DNA of 64,000 bases, from positions 41,449 to 105,448 of the forward strand of contig JALJEE010001273.1 in NCBI GenBank assembly GCA_023231475.1, in the 5' to 3' direction. Positions 32,591 through 46,745 of the stretch are shown here, in pieces. The notes under the pieces were generated by a model. That model searched no databases, was not told the origin of the DNA, and saw only the letters and a program-made list of their open reading frames with translations. The stretch comes from Seison nebaliae (lineage: Eukaryota; Rotifera; Pararotatoria; Seisonacea; Seisonidae). Positions within the stretch are counted from its first letter, which is position 1; each line of letters begins with the position of its first letter. Position numbers and translations under genes: made by a program.

Positions 32591-35500
32591 GTTGTACTGT
32601 ATCATTTTGAGTGATATAACAAGTAAAAAGTAGGAAGATGTAGAAATAGGAAATAAAGAATGAAAATTTGTTGAGGAATAGTTGAACTAATTTTTTTGCA
32701 TTGACAAATTAAGGAAAGAATAGAAAATTGATGGTTCGAAAAGAAAAAGAAGTATCAATCTTCTGACGACGTAATTTATTGTTTTCTCTGTTATTGTTAT
32801 TCGTAGAGATGATAGGCAATGATGAATTCATCTATTACATTGTTAATGAATTATTCATCGACATAAGTTGATTTTGAATAAGATATAGAAAATACTTACG
32901 TCCATAATCAGACAAAGATTGGTGAGAATAATTGTTAAATCGTGTTCTTCTACTTCATACTTTCTTTTCCAATCATCTTCGCATTGATTCAATTTGAGAT
33001 GCAAATGAATGACATAATGGCAATGCACATAATATGATCAACGTGAACTTACGCGTAGATCCTCTTTTTCACCTTTCTTTTTTCTATTTCACCTTGACTT
33101 CTTTGGCAGTAATCGAATCCACCTGGACGTAGGCAACAATTGCATCATATTTTATTTGTAATGAACTCCAACTCTTGATAAAAATAATGAAGATGAAACG
33201 AACATTTTTCCTTTGAAGAAAAGAATGCTTCAAATTTATCTTTGCAGTTCCTACTCTCGTACACTGTGGAGCATGCATATAGAGATATGTAATTCAACTT
33301 ATGGAATGTTTATGAAGTATATCCTTCGCATCTTTATTTCAATTATTAATATTTTATTGTTACTTTGCTACCTAACCAATTCCTTCAGACCGACAAATAA
33401 CATCCAGCGGATGTTCCTCCTGATCACATCGCTTATGAAGTTGCACCAATGTACCATCTATCTCAATTCGGAAACATATACAAAAGCAGAGTCTTAAGAG
33501 GAAACATTTAGTGGAAATTGGATGAAGTCTTAAAAAATATAATTTCTATTTCATTTGCTCCTGTGCTTTGTTTAGAAAATTGTTGCTTCTCCGAACGAGT
33601 CTTTGATCTATAGTTGGACAAGTTACATGAAATGGTAATGATAACTTTAAAAATCCCTATTATTTTCATTCGTCCATATTATCCATCTATTCGTCCATCG
33701 CATGAAAATTGACGAAGAATTCGTAGAATTGACTATCCTCCAATAGTTGATAGTGATAAAGAGAGGTTGTTTCATCTGGAATGAAACATATTGAAAATCT
33801 TCTCATCATTTCTTAATATTAAATGGAACAATGAGAGTATAAACGATAAGAATTCTAGCATAGACAATTTGTTGTGTAACTTCACGAAAATGGGGAATGA
33901 TTGCATACCATTAGATCAATAAATTTATCGTTTTTGATAGTTATTTCCCTACCTTATTTTCGAACGTTTGAGGACGATAAACTCCCTTCAAACTACACTC
34001 CAGCCCATTACATTAAGACAACACATTACGATTACTAGAAGTTGTAGCGGCAGTTTGAACCACTTGTTTCTGTTAGTTTTACCCTGACCTACTAATGGAT
34101 ATGAAATTGTAACAATAGTAGTTTTCCAAACATTCGTCTACTAAATAATTATGTCTATACGAATATTCCGCCTTTCTTCCATTAGTTCCTCCTTTATTAC
34201 ATCGATTCTTTTCTGTTCTTTTTCCATTGAATTTCTGATGATAATTATTCTCTAATGATAATTCTGGCCTCGTACCGTCTTGGCGGTATGCGAAGACAAC
34301 CTGTTCTTCCTAAAAATTAACGCTTCCTAACATTTGTTTAATAAGTCAACATGTCATTTCAACTGATTTTTGGAAGTTCTTATCCGTCACCAAATATTAT
34401 TCTTTATCATATTCATATTTCTCCGTATGAAAACGATTTATCACAATCAGAAGTTTATTCATGTTAATTTTGATGAAAAAATAACAAAAAATAATCAATT
34501 GAACATTCAATTTCTTAATATTTATTCTTGTCATTAAGTATATCATTAAGAAATGTTAATGAATATTTTTTTATGCATTGTCTTTCACTTTCAATTCATA
34601 CCGCCCATTCCTATTTTGGATGTCCGATAGTCAATCGATATCTTAGGTTTTTATGACCGTTTGTCAGGCGAAATAATCGGTAACATGTTTGATTAAATGG
34701 AAGGAATTGATTTTTAACAGTTTTCATTTTCTTTAACTTCTTTCATCTTTCATAATGTTATTGTTCTTTCATCCATCTCATTCTCACACGAAAGTCAGCG
34801 GAACAATGAACAATATTCTTTTTAAAGAAACAAAATTGTAAACAAATAATTTGATATATTTTCAATGGGGAATAAGAACAATAGGCAGATATGAAAAAAT
34901 TTTCTTTGTTGAAATTGAAGTATTCCTCTTAATCAAAATCCTCTTTCTTGTTTTTATCTCGAAGGTGTTTTATCCTTAATGATTTTCTAAGACACTTTCT
35001 CCATTAGTATTTTTTTTTCTTTCATTTCTTCCTGACAACGACAACTCAATTAGCACAATATTTTTCCTCTATGCTTCCTTCTCGTCTGTTTCATTCCGGA
35101 ACGAATTTGTAAACTGGAAATACCAAAATATTCCTGATATTCCATCAATAACTCTTGTTCAATCTCATTTAGTTATCGAGTTCCGGATTAATAATTTTCA
35201 GAAATAATAATAATAATAAAGAACTTTCTTCCACAGAAATAGAAAAAAGTAATTTCATTTAATGAAATAAATCTGCAAACGTTTATCTCATTACAAAGAG
35301 TTTGTTGTTCTACGATAATTGGAATTGGATATATCATTATTGTTCTAAATTATATAAGGAAGATATTACCGAAATCTTTTGGAATTGAAATATATTGTTT
35401 CAATATTTCCTTTTCATTGGAAACCGGAAATGATGAAAAATTATCGTCTCGATTGGGTAAATGCGCAGGAAGATTTCTTCCAGGCTTTAAGATTTAGGGG

Positions 35501-38500
35501 GATAATAAATAAGATTCGATGTCGTTAACGTTGAAGTTCATTCGAGAGAGAATGTTCGATAGGAAAAGAATAGATAATTCTACACTGTTTTAATATCTGA
35601 ATAAAATTGGAAATGGAAATCTTAAGAATATAGGAAATCATAAAATGTTATAATCACGTCATACATTCTTTTTACTAAATGGATTGATTCACTTCCATAA
35701 CGTTCTATTAGTTCCATTGATCAGGTTGTTGATTGATTAAAGATAATGTTCAAATATTTTTTCTATAATAATAATTTTATTCTGCAACATCATCATCGTT
35801 GAATTATGGTCTCTAAAAACACAGGAAATCAGGGATGTTAAAATGAAAGATAAAGATGTTCAGTGGTGTTGATGAAATACTATCTAAAAATAATAATGAT
35901 AAGTGATTTGAAAATAGAAGATATAGAGAACAAATAAGATAAAGGAGAGTCATAATTAAATTAACACGTAAGCAATACGAAGGTACGTGAGTGATGGAAT
36001 TAAACGACTTCTTACAATATCGATAAGACGTTGATTCATCTCTTCGAATAAATAGTGGGAGAGTACCATTAAGTTTAATGGTGGAAAGGCGAAGGAACCA
36101 CAACTGACTAATCTTTCTCATCTTTTCTTCTAACCCCAAACCACACTCATTCAGTCAGGAAAAGCGGCGAATCACGTAATTCTTTCTTTATCAAATTTTT
36201 ATCATCAATATTTCCTCTTACACTTTTATTCTTCTGTTCATGTTATAAATAAACAAATCAAGATTAAAGTTTTATCAATTTTCTTCTTCCACGTAATTGT
36301 TCATCTGCCACTAACTGATTCATCAAGTAAGAAAGTGGAGTGATTGATAAGTTAGGATTGTCTCATGATTTTATGTTCGAACGAGAGAACTTCGAAACAT
36401 AACCGTCAATTCATTTAGTTTTGATTTTAATCTATTTATGTTATATTTGCTTGCTGTCATCGACAAGAAGCAGGAGCAAAATGGAAGAAGGAATGTTCCA
36501 TTAACTTAGCCTTGGATTGGAAGAGAGATGACGGAATATGAATGATGGAATATCGAACTGAAATTGTGATTGATCGTTGACGATGTTCTTGACATGCAAT
36601 ATAATTTATATTTATTCAAAGTTTTTATTCATCTGATCCTTCTACTTATGTGAGGAGAATTGCATAATTCTTTCCCATCATCTATTCGTTGAAACTTTAT
36701 CGTCATCAGTTTTCATTCACATGAAGATCTCTATATTCTCCACATTTACTTCTTCTTACGGAATGTTCCTTCCTCCGAATTTAATGAAATTCATCCAGTA
36801 TGCACATCGTTCATCTTCTCTTAGTCATTCAATAAGGGAATGTCGTCGGAATTGAAGAGAATTAATTTCATTGACTCATCATTATCTTGCACGCAAATGA
36901 CAACATCGTTATAGGCCTTCCTTGAGGCATTATTTAATGAATTCCGTGAGAGCGAAGTGTCAGAAATATTATTACACAATTCAGCTGTTCATACGAAGTT
37001 GTATTCATCTCTCTTTCAAATATTTACTATTCTTACTAGAAGATCTACAACAAATTGGAACGGTAGGAGTATAAACTAATACAAAATAGAGATCTATGCA
37101 ATCAACATCTAAAGGATTTGCGAGTCACTTTCATGAAGGACTTCCTTCTCCAATTCCCTACCAATCTCCTGCTCTCAATCTATCAATTATTGCGAGGAAT
37201 ATATTATATATGTGTCTTTGTATTCATCTTTTATATTTTTATTCATCTTATATTCATCTGTACTTCCAACTGATGGATGAGGATGAAGACGATGGTCTTG
37301 TTATCATTCATTTGTACAATTTTTACATAATTAAATTCTTTCGAATTCCATATGATATTTGTTGGCAAATACACAAATTTCATGTATATTTTATTCGAAA
37401 TGATCTTTCTTCCTTTTTCATTTCAACTACTCGTCATTATATTGAGATTCTTCCACTTCATCCTATTCAATCTTCTTTCTATTTCTTCTTCTATTCTGCG
37501 AGAAATAGAATTTCTTTGCAAGAAAAGTAAGTGAAATTCGAACAATACTCACTGTCTATCCTTATTAGGTAATAGATACCTCCTAAAAGGATTCTGGCTA
37601 TTGATACCATTCTTCAAACGATGACACTGAAGAACTTCCTTATTATGGGAGTTAAGCTATCTGAATCGTCAAACTGAGATTCATCTATTGTGTGAAAATA
37701 CGGAAAGATGTATGTGGAAAATTTTTGTTAGAGATTTTGCATTACAATTACGGTGTTATCTCCTTAGTTTTCATAAGAACGAACAAAAACGTAACTACTA
37801 AAAAGGAAATTACTGAAATTTTTTCTTAAATAAATTCTTATATTTGTCTAATTCTTCAAAATTTCCTTTTATTTCCTTTTTTATAGTTTCATAAAATCGA
37901 AAATATTTTGTTTTCTATCAAGTTCTCTCCTCGTTGGAAGAAAAGAAGATCAATTTCTTATTAAATTCTTCCGAAATTTTCAGATATTGACTCAATGGCA
38001 TTATGATTTCCTTCTAAATAGTGGAACTCTCAAGTGGAATGGAGAAGTCCTATGACATTCTCTCAAGTGTGAAACTTTACAGTGTTCTTTCTCTAAGTTT
38101 TTGTCGGAAGATTGATTTGTTTATATTCTGATAAATTTTTTTTGGTGCCATCAAAATGTGACGGCATATGAATACCATCCGATCATATCTACATTCTCAC
38201 ATGTTTGTCAATATGCCAATGTTGATATTAGAGAAGCAATAGTAAGATTTTGTGAATTCATTTCTCATTTACTTAATGGGAACGATATCAATTTGCCTCA
38301 TTTACTTTCTAGCCAAACATCTACCAGTAAAAAACCCATCAATTTAGGACATCAATTATATGAAAATAATGATAACTATGAAAAGATTATCAGTCATCGT
38401 TGTCATGTTTTATAAATTGTCGATTTTTGTTTCGTATATCGAATTATTTACTGCCGTTCTACCGTGGTATTATTTTCATTCACATCTTTAGTTATTTAGC

Positions 38501-41500
38501 CAGTTTATGATTTAACTCAACCAAATTTAAAAAATATTTCCAATAATTATTCATGAATAAATTCTTCGTACAACCAACGACAGCTATTGAATATCATCAT
38601 TAACATTTTGCTAATACACAGAAAGATTATTGAAGGAAATGAATATGAGAAATTTAGAAAATATCGTAACTTCCATTAGTGAATATGGATGAGTTATGTG
38701 TAGCTTGATTGTTACAAATAGAATAGTTAGATTGACGCCAAATGGAAGATTATTGGGAGGAAATTAATAAGCAATTTTCCTTGTTGTAATATGGAACATG
38801 TTGTAATTACGATTGTAGCTGACAATCGACTGTTAGCTACTAAGATGTAAATAAGGCACTAGTTCTTCGTCAAATATTCCAATACATTGAATGGAATAAG
38901 AAATTGTAGAAGAAGCACAAGTGTAAATATATGTATAATGGTGGCCCATATGTGGTGGTCTATGCGGTAATCGTATAATCGGCAATCGTTCTCATATTTA
39001 TCGAATTTCCTTATTTTCTTCTTATCTGTCTAAATTCTTTTGTCTCTCTAATAATAATAATCTCTCTAATTCATATTGAACGATCGTTCTGTTCTTTCCC
39101 AACACAAATCAAATACTATAATTATCAGAAGAAGAAGAATAGTATCTCCGATAATTGTTCACAATACTTTAAGTTAAGCAGTTATGTAATTATTTAATTT
39201 TAGTTCCTCATCAAAAATATCTTCCACAATTTTAATCAATTACTGTTCCACCAACTTCTCTTTATATGTCATATCAAAATCGATATTGACACCTATACCG
39301 GAGAAAAGTAGATGTTACTCATTGTACCAATGAAATGTTTAAAAGCATTTAAAATTTCATTTAACTTTCATTCATATGATGGAAATGAACTGAATCGTCG
39401 ATAGTGAGAAGAATGAACATTAATTGGAATTTCTGCAAGAAATTCATTTGATTCAAAGGAAAATTAATTTCTAGGAATGTTACACATTTCCATTAATCAA
39501 TGGGTGTGTGTAGTTGCGTGCGACTTCTTGAAATGTGCACTACGACGATGGGCATTATTGATTAATTTTTTGGTTTCCATAACAATAATCATGGGAAGAA
39601 TAAAATATTAATTAAAGCGAATATCTACCACTCTCCTAATTCTTCAAATTTGTCTTGTATTCTTCGTTTCTTCTTCAGTTTTGATGTGAAGAGAATGTGC
39701 AGTTTCTTTTATATTCTAAGACGTTATCATGATTATATCAAATCCATAACGGATATGGAATAGGTCGTAATTTCCTCATTGATAATGTCAATCATTTTTA
39801 ATGAAAATGAAAATTTATTCTTTGGAATCGCACAACCATTCTTTCCCAAATACCATTCTCCGAAGAAACGAATTTGTCATTTATCGAAGAAGAGAATGAA
39901 TAAATCGATAATTTGGAACTCACCCACCTTCTTTTGGGAGTTGCTGCAGGAAGGAATTGCTGTAATTTCTTATGTCGTAACTCGAATGGAGTCCATTTGG
40001 TTGGTGGCACTAATACAAAAGTAGGATGTTTGTTTCAATTTTCTATTCAATTTTCCAACCAACCAGACTATGCTTCCTCTCCAACAAAGCAATTATTCAT
40101 TATTTGTATTTGTTAATTTAGATGAAGTAACTTTATGAATATGAACCAAGTATTTATGAACTCCTGTTTTCTATTTTCTTGCTACTTTTTGAAAGTGGTG
40201 TTAATGTCAATAATTTCGGTAGGCCGCATAATAAATGAATATTAAATGGAACGACAACGGAAGTATTTGATTCATGTGGTTGTTGATCTTTATTTGTTTT
40301 TTGGCAGTCTATCTACATCATCGACAGAGAAATAATGGTAATATTAATGATTAGTATAAGGAACAGAATTACTATTGAGTGTGCAAATGAATATATCTAC
40401 AAATTTTGTCGTGTGTTTATGTGTGGAATATTCTCAATTTTAACAAACATCTTTCTATGCATGAAATCCTGCATGGGTGTGCCCATCATTTCCTTCTGTC
40501 TATGTGTACCTTCACACGTGTGCGACGAAAACGATTAATGCATGAATTCGTCAATGTGCATTGCACATTGTGCAATTATGAAATTTTACGTAAAGGAAAC
40601 TCGCAATAATATTATATAACTGAACGATTTCTATTTTTTTGGAGCTCACTCATTTTTTTCTCACAAAAGAAAAGTAAAGTTAGAACATAAAATTTTCCAG
40701 AAATATCCGATTTTATTTGAATTGTACTTTCTTCCAGTCGTACGACCATTTTACTGAATAGATAAGAAACAATTGTCCGAATGATGTTTCCATATTATTC
40801 GTATGAATTAGTTTTCTGCAACAGAAATAAATTCCTTTACCTATTCATTGAGTTGAAATGAGAAAGGAAAATGCTTATCGTTCACATCAATACTTTCCTT
40901 TGGGCAAGAAATCGCAGTTCGATTTTCTGTCCATTACTTCCAAAGAATGGAGCGGAAGCAGATTATATTTGATTCGTTCCTTCTTTTATGTCCAAAATGA
41001 AAGAAGAAAGAAGCAAGGACATTATGTAATTCGATTGGGAGCATATGGACACATATGAGTCAGTATTCATGTCTATTTAGTTTTTGCTTCTTAATATTTT
41101 TTACATATTTATCGCAAATGGTTCTACTATTCTTCGATATTCGGTTCATCAAAATAAACGAAGTAATTTTACTGTAAATCGTAATATTTTAGTTCACACA
41201 TAGTACTATCTGTTGCAAGATATATTAATATGTATATTTATATACGTTACTGCTCTTCGATAAAAATTCGAAGTAATTGAACTGAAATTCTATATTTTAT
41301 CAATCGATATAAGATACTGTATATATAATATTGTCCAATAATTATATTTAATAGCGATAACGACAATACCAATATAGTTCAAAATTTTGATATTGAGCTT
41401 CTTCTTACTATGGGATCTTCTTTCATTATCTCGCATATCCTTCTTGTTGCCAATCTGTAGGTCTTCCTGTAACTTTATTAATATTACATAAGATTGACTT

Positions 41501-44500
41501 CTGTCGTTAGCATTGACTTTTTGATTACGGACTGGTTTACAGTCCGTTTTGTTATGGACAAAAGAAATTATGGTCGTTAGCATGGGAAAATTTGAATTTC
41601 CTTCCAAGTTCCTACGATGTTGGTTGTAGTGTAAGAAATGAAATAATTTATTTTAGAACGAATGATAAATTATGATTAAATAAGCGATGGAAAGAAAATA
41701 AAAAAAATTATTTGTGACTAACTCAGTTTATGCTCATTTTATTTATTTCGTGTATTGTCGTTGTTTAAGGTTCACTTCATTGCCTGATGAAGTCGTCAGG
41801 GGAAATGCTTCTGCATTCGTCTTTCTTCTGTTCATTTCAACATTAATCGTCTATTCGCCCCCATATTGACTGTAGCAATAAATTATTTATTATTATTTAG
41901 CTCTAAAAATATTCATCATTCTCACTCATAATTCTCACATATTGATTTTGAAAATTTTCTTATGTTCTTATTGCTTATATGTTCAAAAAACTAGTGTTTG
42001 ATATGATCATTTAGTTTTAGTACGATAATTTATTTATAATATTCATGCTACAAGTATGTACAGCCCTCGTACAACTTAGCACAAGAAAAATATATCTAAA
42101 ATTATGAAAAAATGGATTTCTTCTCAATATTGGTCGAAATGAAGAAGAAATAATCATATTCTTTTCGACCATTCACTAATCGTGCTTTAATCATTCAATA
42201 TCTAATTTAATTATGAAAGCTTTCTTTATAACCCGCCGTTGAAAAGTGACTGTGACAATTTTCCATTATTATTTTTTTAGGGTAGTTTAGTTCAACATTG
42301 TTGGACAATTTTCTAATCTTGTTCAACGTCATTCAAATTCTCTAAAAAATCGTCCCTTATTCTTTTTAGTAACTTTAATTTTTCATTTTTACCTAATTAG
42401 ATTGAGAAAGACTTCTTGGAAAGGTCATATATCCAGGAAACATTCTTTCAATATTGACATGGGATAGTTTAGATTAAACATCAAATCAGCATCTACGCGA
42501 TAACATCGATTAATTTATATTTTTTACTCGAAACATTTATATTTTCTTCTTGTTAGATATGGTTAAAAGACATTAATCTAAACGTAACTTTCAAAAATTT
42601 AAGAAAATCTAACGAACAATTGGAATTCGGTATTGTGTTCAAATCACATTTAAAAAATTAAATTGGTCGGACAAGTCTAAGTGCCGTGTAGCTGGTTAGT
42701 TAAGGAAGAAAAACTCAAGAAATTTTACTTGAGATTTTTTTAGGTATTTAATCTAAATCTTGTTTAATTTCAATCATTTTTATTTTATGTATTTACTTTA
42801 TTATAATTGTATAGCTGTTATCAATATATCTAACACTAATGACCGGAGATAAATTGCGAGAAAGCAATGGAATAAATTGACGTTTAGCAGCTCCGAACCG
42901 CTCTTTTGTATAATGATAATGGATATAAACATCTTAGATTATCATATAAACGAAATGCAAATAGACATAGTGCACATTTTCACGCGCTTTCATAAGACAA
43001 TTTGAAATCGACTCGAATGAGCACTATAATTATTCCAGTAAGTCGTTGTTGATTTAGAATGCTTATGGTTAGACGGCCAACAGTTCCATTAATTCCATTA
43101 GACACATACATCTCTACTTCTATTATAGGGACAATTGGTTGAGTGGAAAAAGTCGTTCTATTAGAAAGTGAAAATGTAATCGATTCTGAAGTGACCGACA
43201 TGTACGACATTCGCATTATTGTTGTTGACATTTCATGAAATTGGTGATGATCAATTTTCCACGATCTTAATGCGTGTACGTATAATATTCCGAAATTTAT
43301 TTTTTGGCGTACGATCACTTTTGAAAAACGCGAAAATTAACCAGAATAAGAAGGGAATGTCTCTCATCGACAAGAAGGCACTGAAGAGGTTGATATGGTT
43401 CTCGAAAATGCTGGATCTCCGTCCATGATCATATATTGAGATAAGTGGCGACATTCGTCGTTGATCAAAATCCAATTTCAAATATTGGTTTTTGTAATTA
43501 GAGAAATATTTGCTGAAAATATGAGACCCAATCTACGTTATTGTCTATTCGATTCATCCACAATTGCTTCATTTACTGCTTCATATTCTCTACTACTATT
43601 CCCGAATATTCTACTATTCGTGTAGTGTTGTTTTAGAAAGACAGATGTAATGATGGAAATTCTATAAGTTTCATTCAATTTTTCTCACCAATCTCTTGCT
43701 CATATGCCAACACTAATTTTCAGTTCTGCCAATTAATATGATTTTTATTGACTTTTCAATCAACTTCCAAGTGACGGACTCACACATATTCCACATCATT
43801 CTATTTTAACCATACCGCCATCAATAACCATAATGGATATCCTGTCATTGAGATGAATGTAGTGACAATTGAGCTTATTGATTAATGCCCTTCATCCATC
43901 TCTTCTTCATCTTTTTCGTTCTCAATTTTATAGAAATAATTATACGAATTTCTATCTATAGAAGGAACAAATACTTTCATCAATTTCAATAAGTCATTTC
44001 TTTCAATATTATAGAATATTCATGCATCTATAAATTTTCCTTTTTGAGATTGTCTTAAATGATTTCCCATAACATACAATTCCGCATTATTTCCTTAATA
44101 AAATTAACTCATTATTATAATTAAGTCGATTATTTCATTTAAACCAAAGTAGAGATTATATTCACAATATCCATATGCATTTATATACATGGTGTATGAG
44201 TTTATTTGTAAAACATTCATTCTTTTAATATGTATATTTAGAACAAAATTGAAGAATGCATTCTTCTTCCTCAATAGAAGCTGATTTGCAGCGCGAAATT
44301 CTATAATTTGTCAGGTGCTAATTATATATTTGCATACGTACACTATCCTCCAACAATATATACTCTTAATCGTCACAAGTAGAACTAGAACAAGTTCCAT
44401 AATGTTCAATCGCTAATCCATTATAGCGTACAGGTACAGACTCGATTCCAATATTTTTCCTCCAAAACTAATTAGGTGCAACAGGCGATTCTACCGACTC

Positions 44501-46745
44501 TCATTGACAACAATGGTGATTAGCACACCTAAGAAATTTCTTTGATTCTATTGTGTGTCTCTACTATCATCGTCAGCATCAAGTCATCATCAACACGCAT
44601 ATCGTGCCATCTAATCATTATATTGTAGTCCCATTGTTTCATTTTCAAGAACTAAAAATCGTCAAAATCAATATGGCGCATCATAGGGAAGTGGAGATGT
44701 TTGAGAGGAACTGCTGATTGCAAGAACCTTATAGAGCCGGAAGAAACATATAAGTGGTTCTGCTTATTCTTAACAGATCTGAAGTAGATGAGAACTCTGT
44801 AATGGCTGCTAGAAAACAAAAGCGAAACTGAATTAATTCTTATAAGCAAAGTAAAAAACGGAAGAATTAATTTAAATTTATTATTGATTATTATAGTATA
44901 AATAAATTAACAGAAGAAAAAATCGATCTGTTTGAGTGAGACAAAATTGGAAATAGAAAAGTAGGAAGGTAGAACAGAAATACTGTTTGGAAAAGTTAAA
45001 GAATAATTATTTTCTATTTTTCTGATAATATCAGATTGATATAAAAAAGAAAATAATATAAATTATTCCATCAATCAATTATCCTTCCAAGAAAAATGAA
45101 ACAGTTGTATTATATAAAGAGAAAATTTTAACTTAATAATTCCAATTTGTCACTTCCAAGTGACAACGATCTAACGAGATTTCCAATTTCCAGTACTAAT
45201 GGTTCTCTTGAATGATTCTCACCTTCGTTCATTTATCAGTCAGACTTCCATTACAGAAGAAGACTCTCTAGAATAAGGGAAATGTGATGGTACACAATTC
45301 CAACTGATTCCTGATAAGATAAAACGAGTTTTCAATGAGAATTCTTTTCTGCTCATTCATCTTCCTCTCATGTTTAATTGTCAGAGTATCTTTTTCCGAT
45401 CACGTGTTATTGATTATAGATCTCCAATGTTCTTTAGGCACGACTTCATTCCAGTTAATTAAATGTACAAAATGGACCTCCAATTGTCAATATAACGGTT
45501 AGAGTTACATACACAAATTTTGCGTTTGTTGACTGAACATGTCGAGGCAATCTGCTTACTGCTAATAAATTTTTCCTTTTACGATTTATTCCACCCAATT
45601 CAATTGAGTGATGTGCTGAGAATGTTGAAAGAATTTTTATTTGAATTAAATATCTTCCCTTCTCTATTTATCTCATTTATTCCAATATCGATAATTGATG
45701 AGATCCATATCATTTACCATTTATTCCTTAACATCCATTATTCTTCCGTTCATTTCTCTCCATCGTTCTACTAAGACCACCATCTTTCGTTCTCAATGTC
45801 TTTTCTCCTCGTCAAATTCTTATTTCTTATCCATACATACAATCATTGTATGTATTTGGTGAGTCAAAAATTTTAAATGAATGACAATGAGAATAATTAA
45901 TATTTATTTCAATCGATACATCACGCAATTGAATGCATATCGTTTTATAGATATTCTTACAGGAAATAAGCAGACTTACCTCTTTTTATTTATCTTCACT
46001 AATTAGTAATTCCAATGAGCACAACAGACAAAGATCACATGATTCAAATATTCTTCTAAGTAAATTGGTTTCTAATGGTGATTTCTTTTCCAGAATAAAT
46101 AGCAAGATTTACATATATCTTCAATTACTTCCATTTTCTCTCAACTTTTCTGTTCAATGCCAATTACTTCCATCTAAACTTTTTGATAGTTGAATAGCCG
46201 CCATCCTCAGCGGTAGTATGTTCTTCCAATTATTGCTTAGAAGATCAGAAGAATTAAGTATAATTTACTATATATTTTCCGTTTCTTCGACTAGAAGGAT
46301 GGTGCAGCCATTGAGCGAAATTGCACTCCATATTCTTTAATAAATCTACTTCAAATGGTCAATAGCATCATGTTCGATTACTTTCGTTACTTGGGCAAGA
46401 GCAGTGCATCAACTAATTGCCAATGTCCTGCTGTTGGAATAGTGACATTATTTTATTATTCTTATTTCCATATAAACCGCGAACTGCTGTTTCTACTAAT
46501 GGTGATAGTATAGTACAGAATGTACTTCATATTCTAAATTATTTATGAAGTCCGATTTATCATTTCTTCGAGTTTTTCGAATGAAAAGAAATATTCGTCG
46601 AATTTCTGGTTCAACTTATTTGTCACATTAACTTATTTTTTCGAGTTCGAAACTTATTGAGAGTTTGTCTAAAATTTTTTATATACTTCTTTCCAAGATT
46701 TTTCTTCCGTTACATAATAAAAACATTATCATTGAAAATTTAAGG
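32591..46745. other. Gene-poor region of about 14 kb
   Basis: I cannot defend any gene in this stretch. It has many short A+T-rich open frames without family resemblance. The best-looking is on the plus strand at 38158-38415 (open from before the first in-frame GTG, ATG-less, containing FSHVCQYANVDIREAIVRF), which could be an orphan exon. A perfect 8-bp inverted repeat (AATGTGCA, 1-nt centre) lies at about 40553-40569. The contrast with the dense left part suggests large introns, regulatory DNA for the adhesion genes on either side, or unrecognised non-coding transcripts. Confidence 0.5.

Noticed and set aside
37096-37530. 144-aa plus-strand frame in the gene desert
   Set aside because: Phe/Tyr/Ile-rich as expected of translated A+T-rich DNA, and no domain, signal peptide or splice partner.
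39779-40116. Overlapping open frames on both strands at 39.8-40.1 kb
   Set aside because: Three mutually overlapping frames of similar length with no recognisable domain; most likely chance.
42980-43318. 112-aa minus-strand frame
   Set aside because: It has no ATG-supported domain, signal or family resemblance, and an overlapping frame lies on the other strand.
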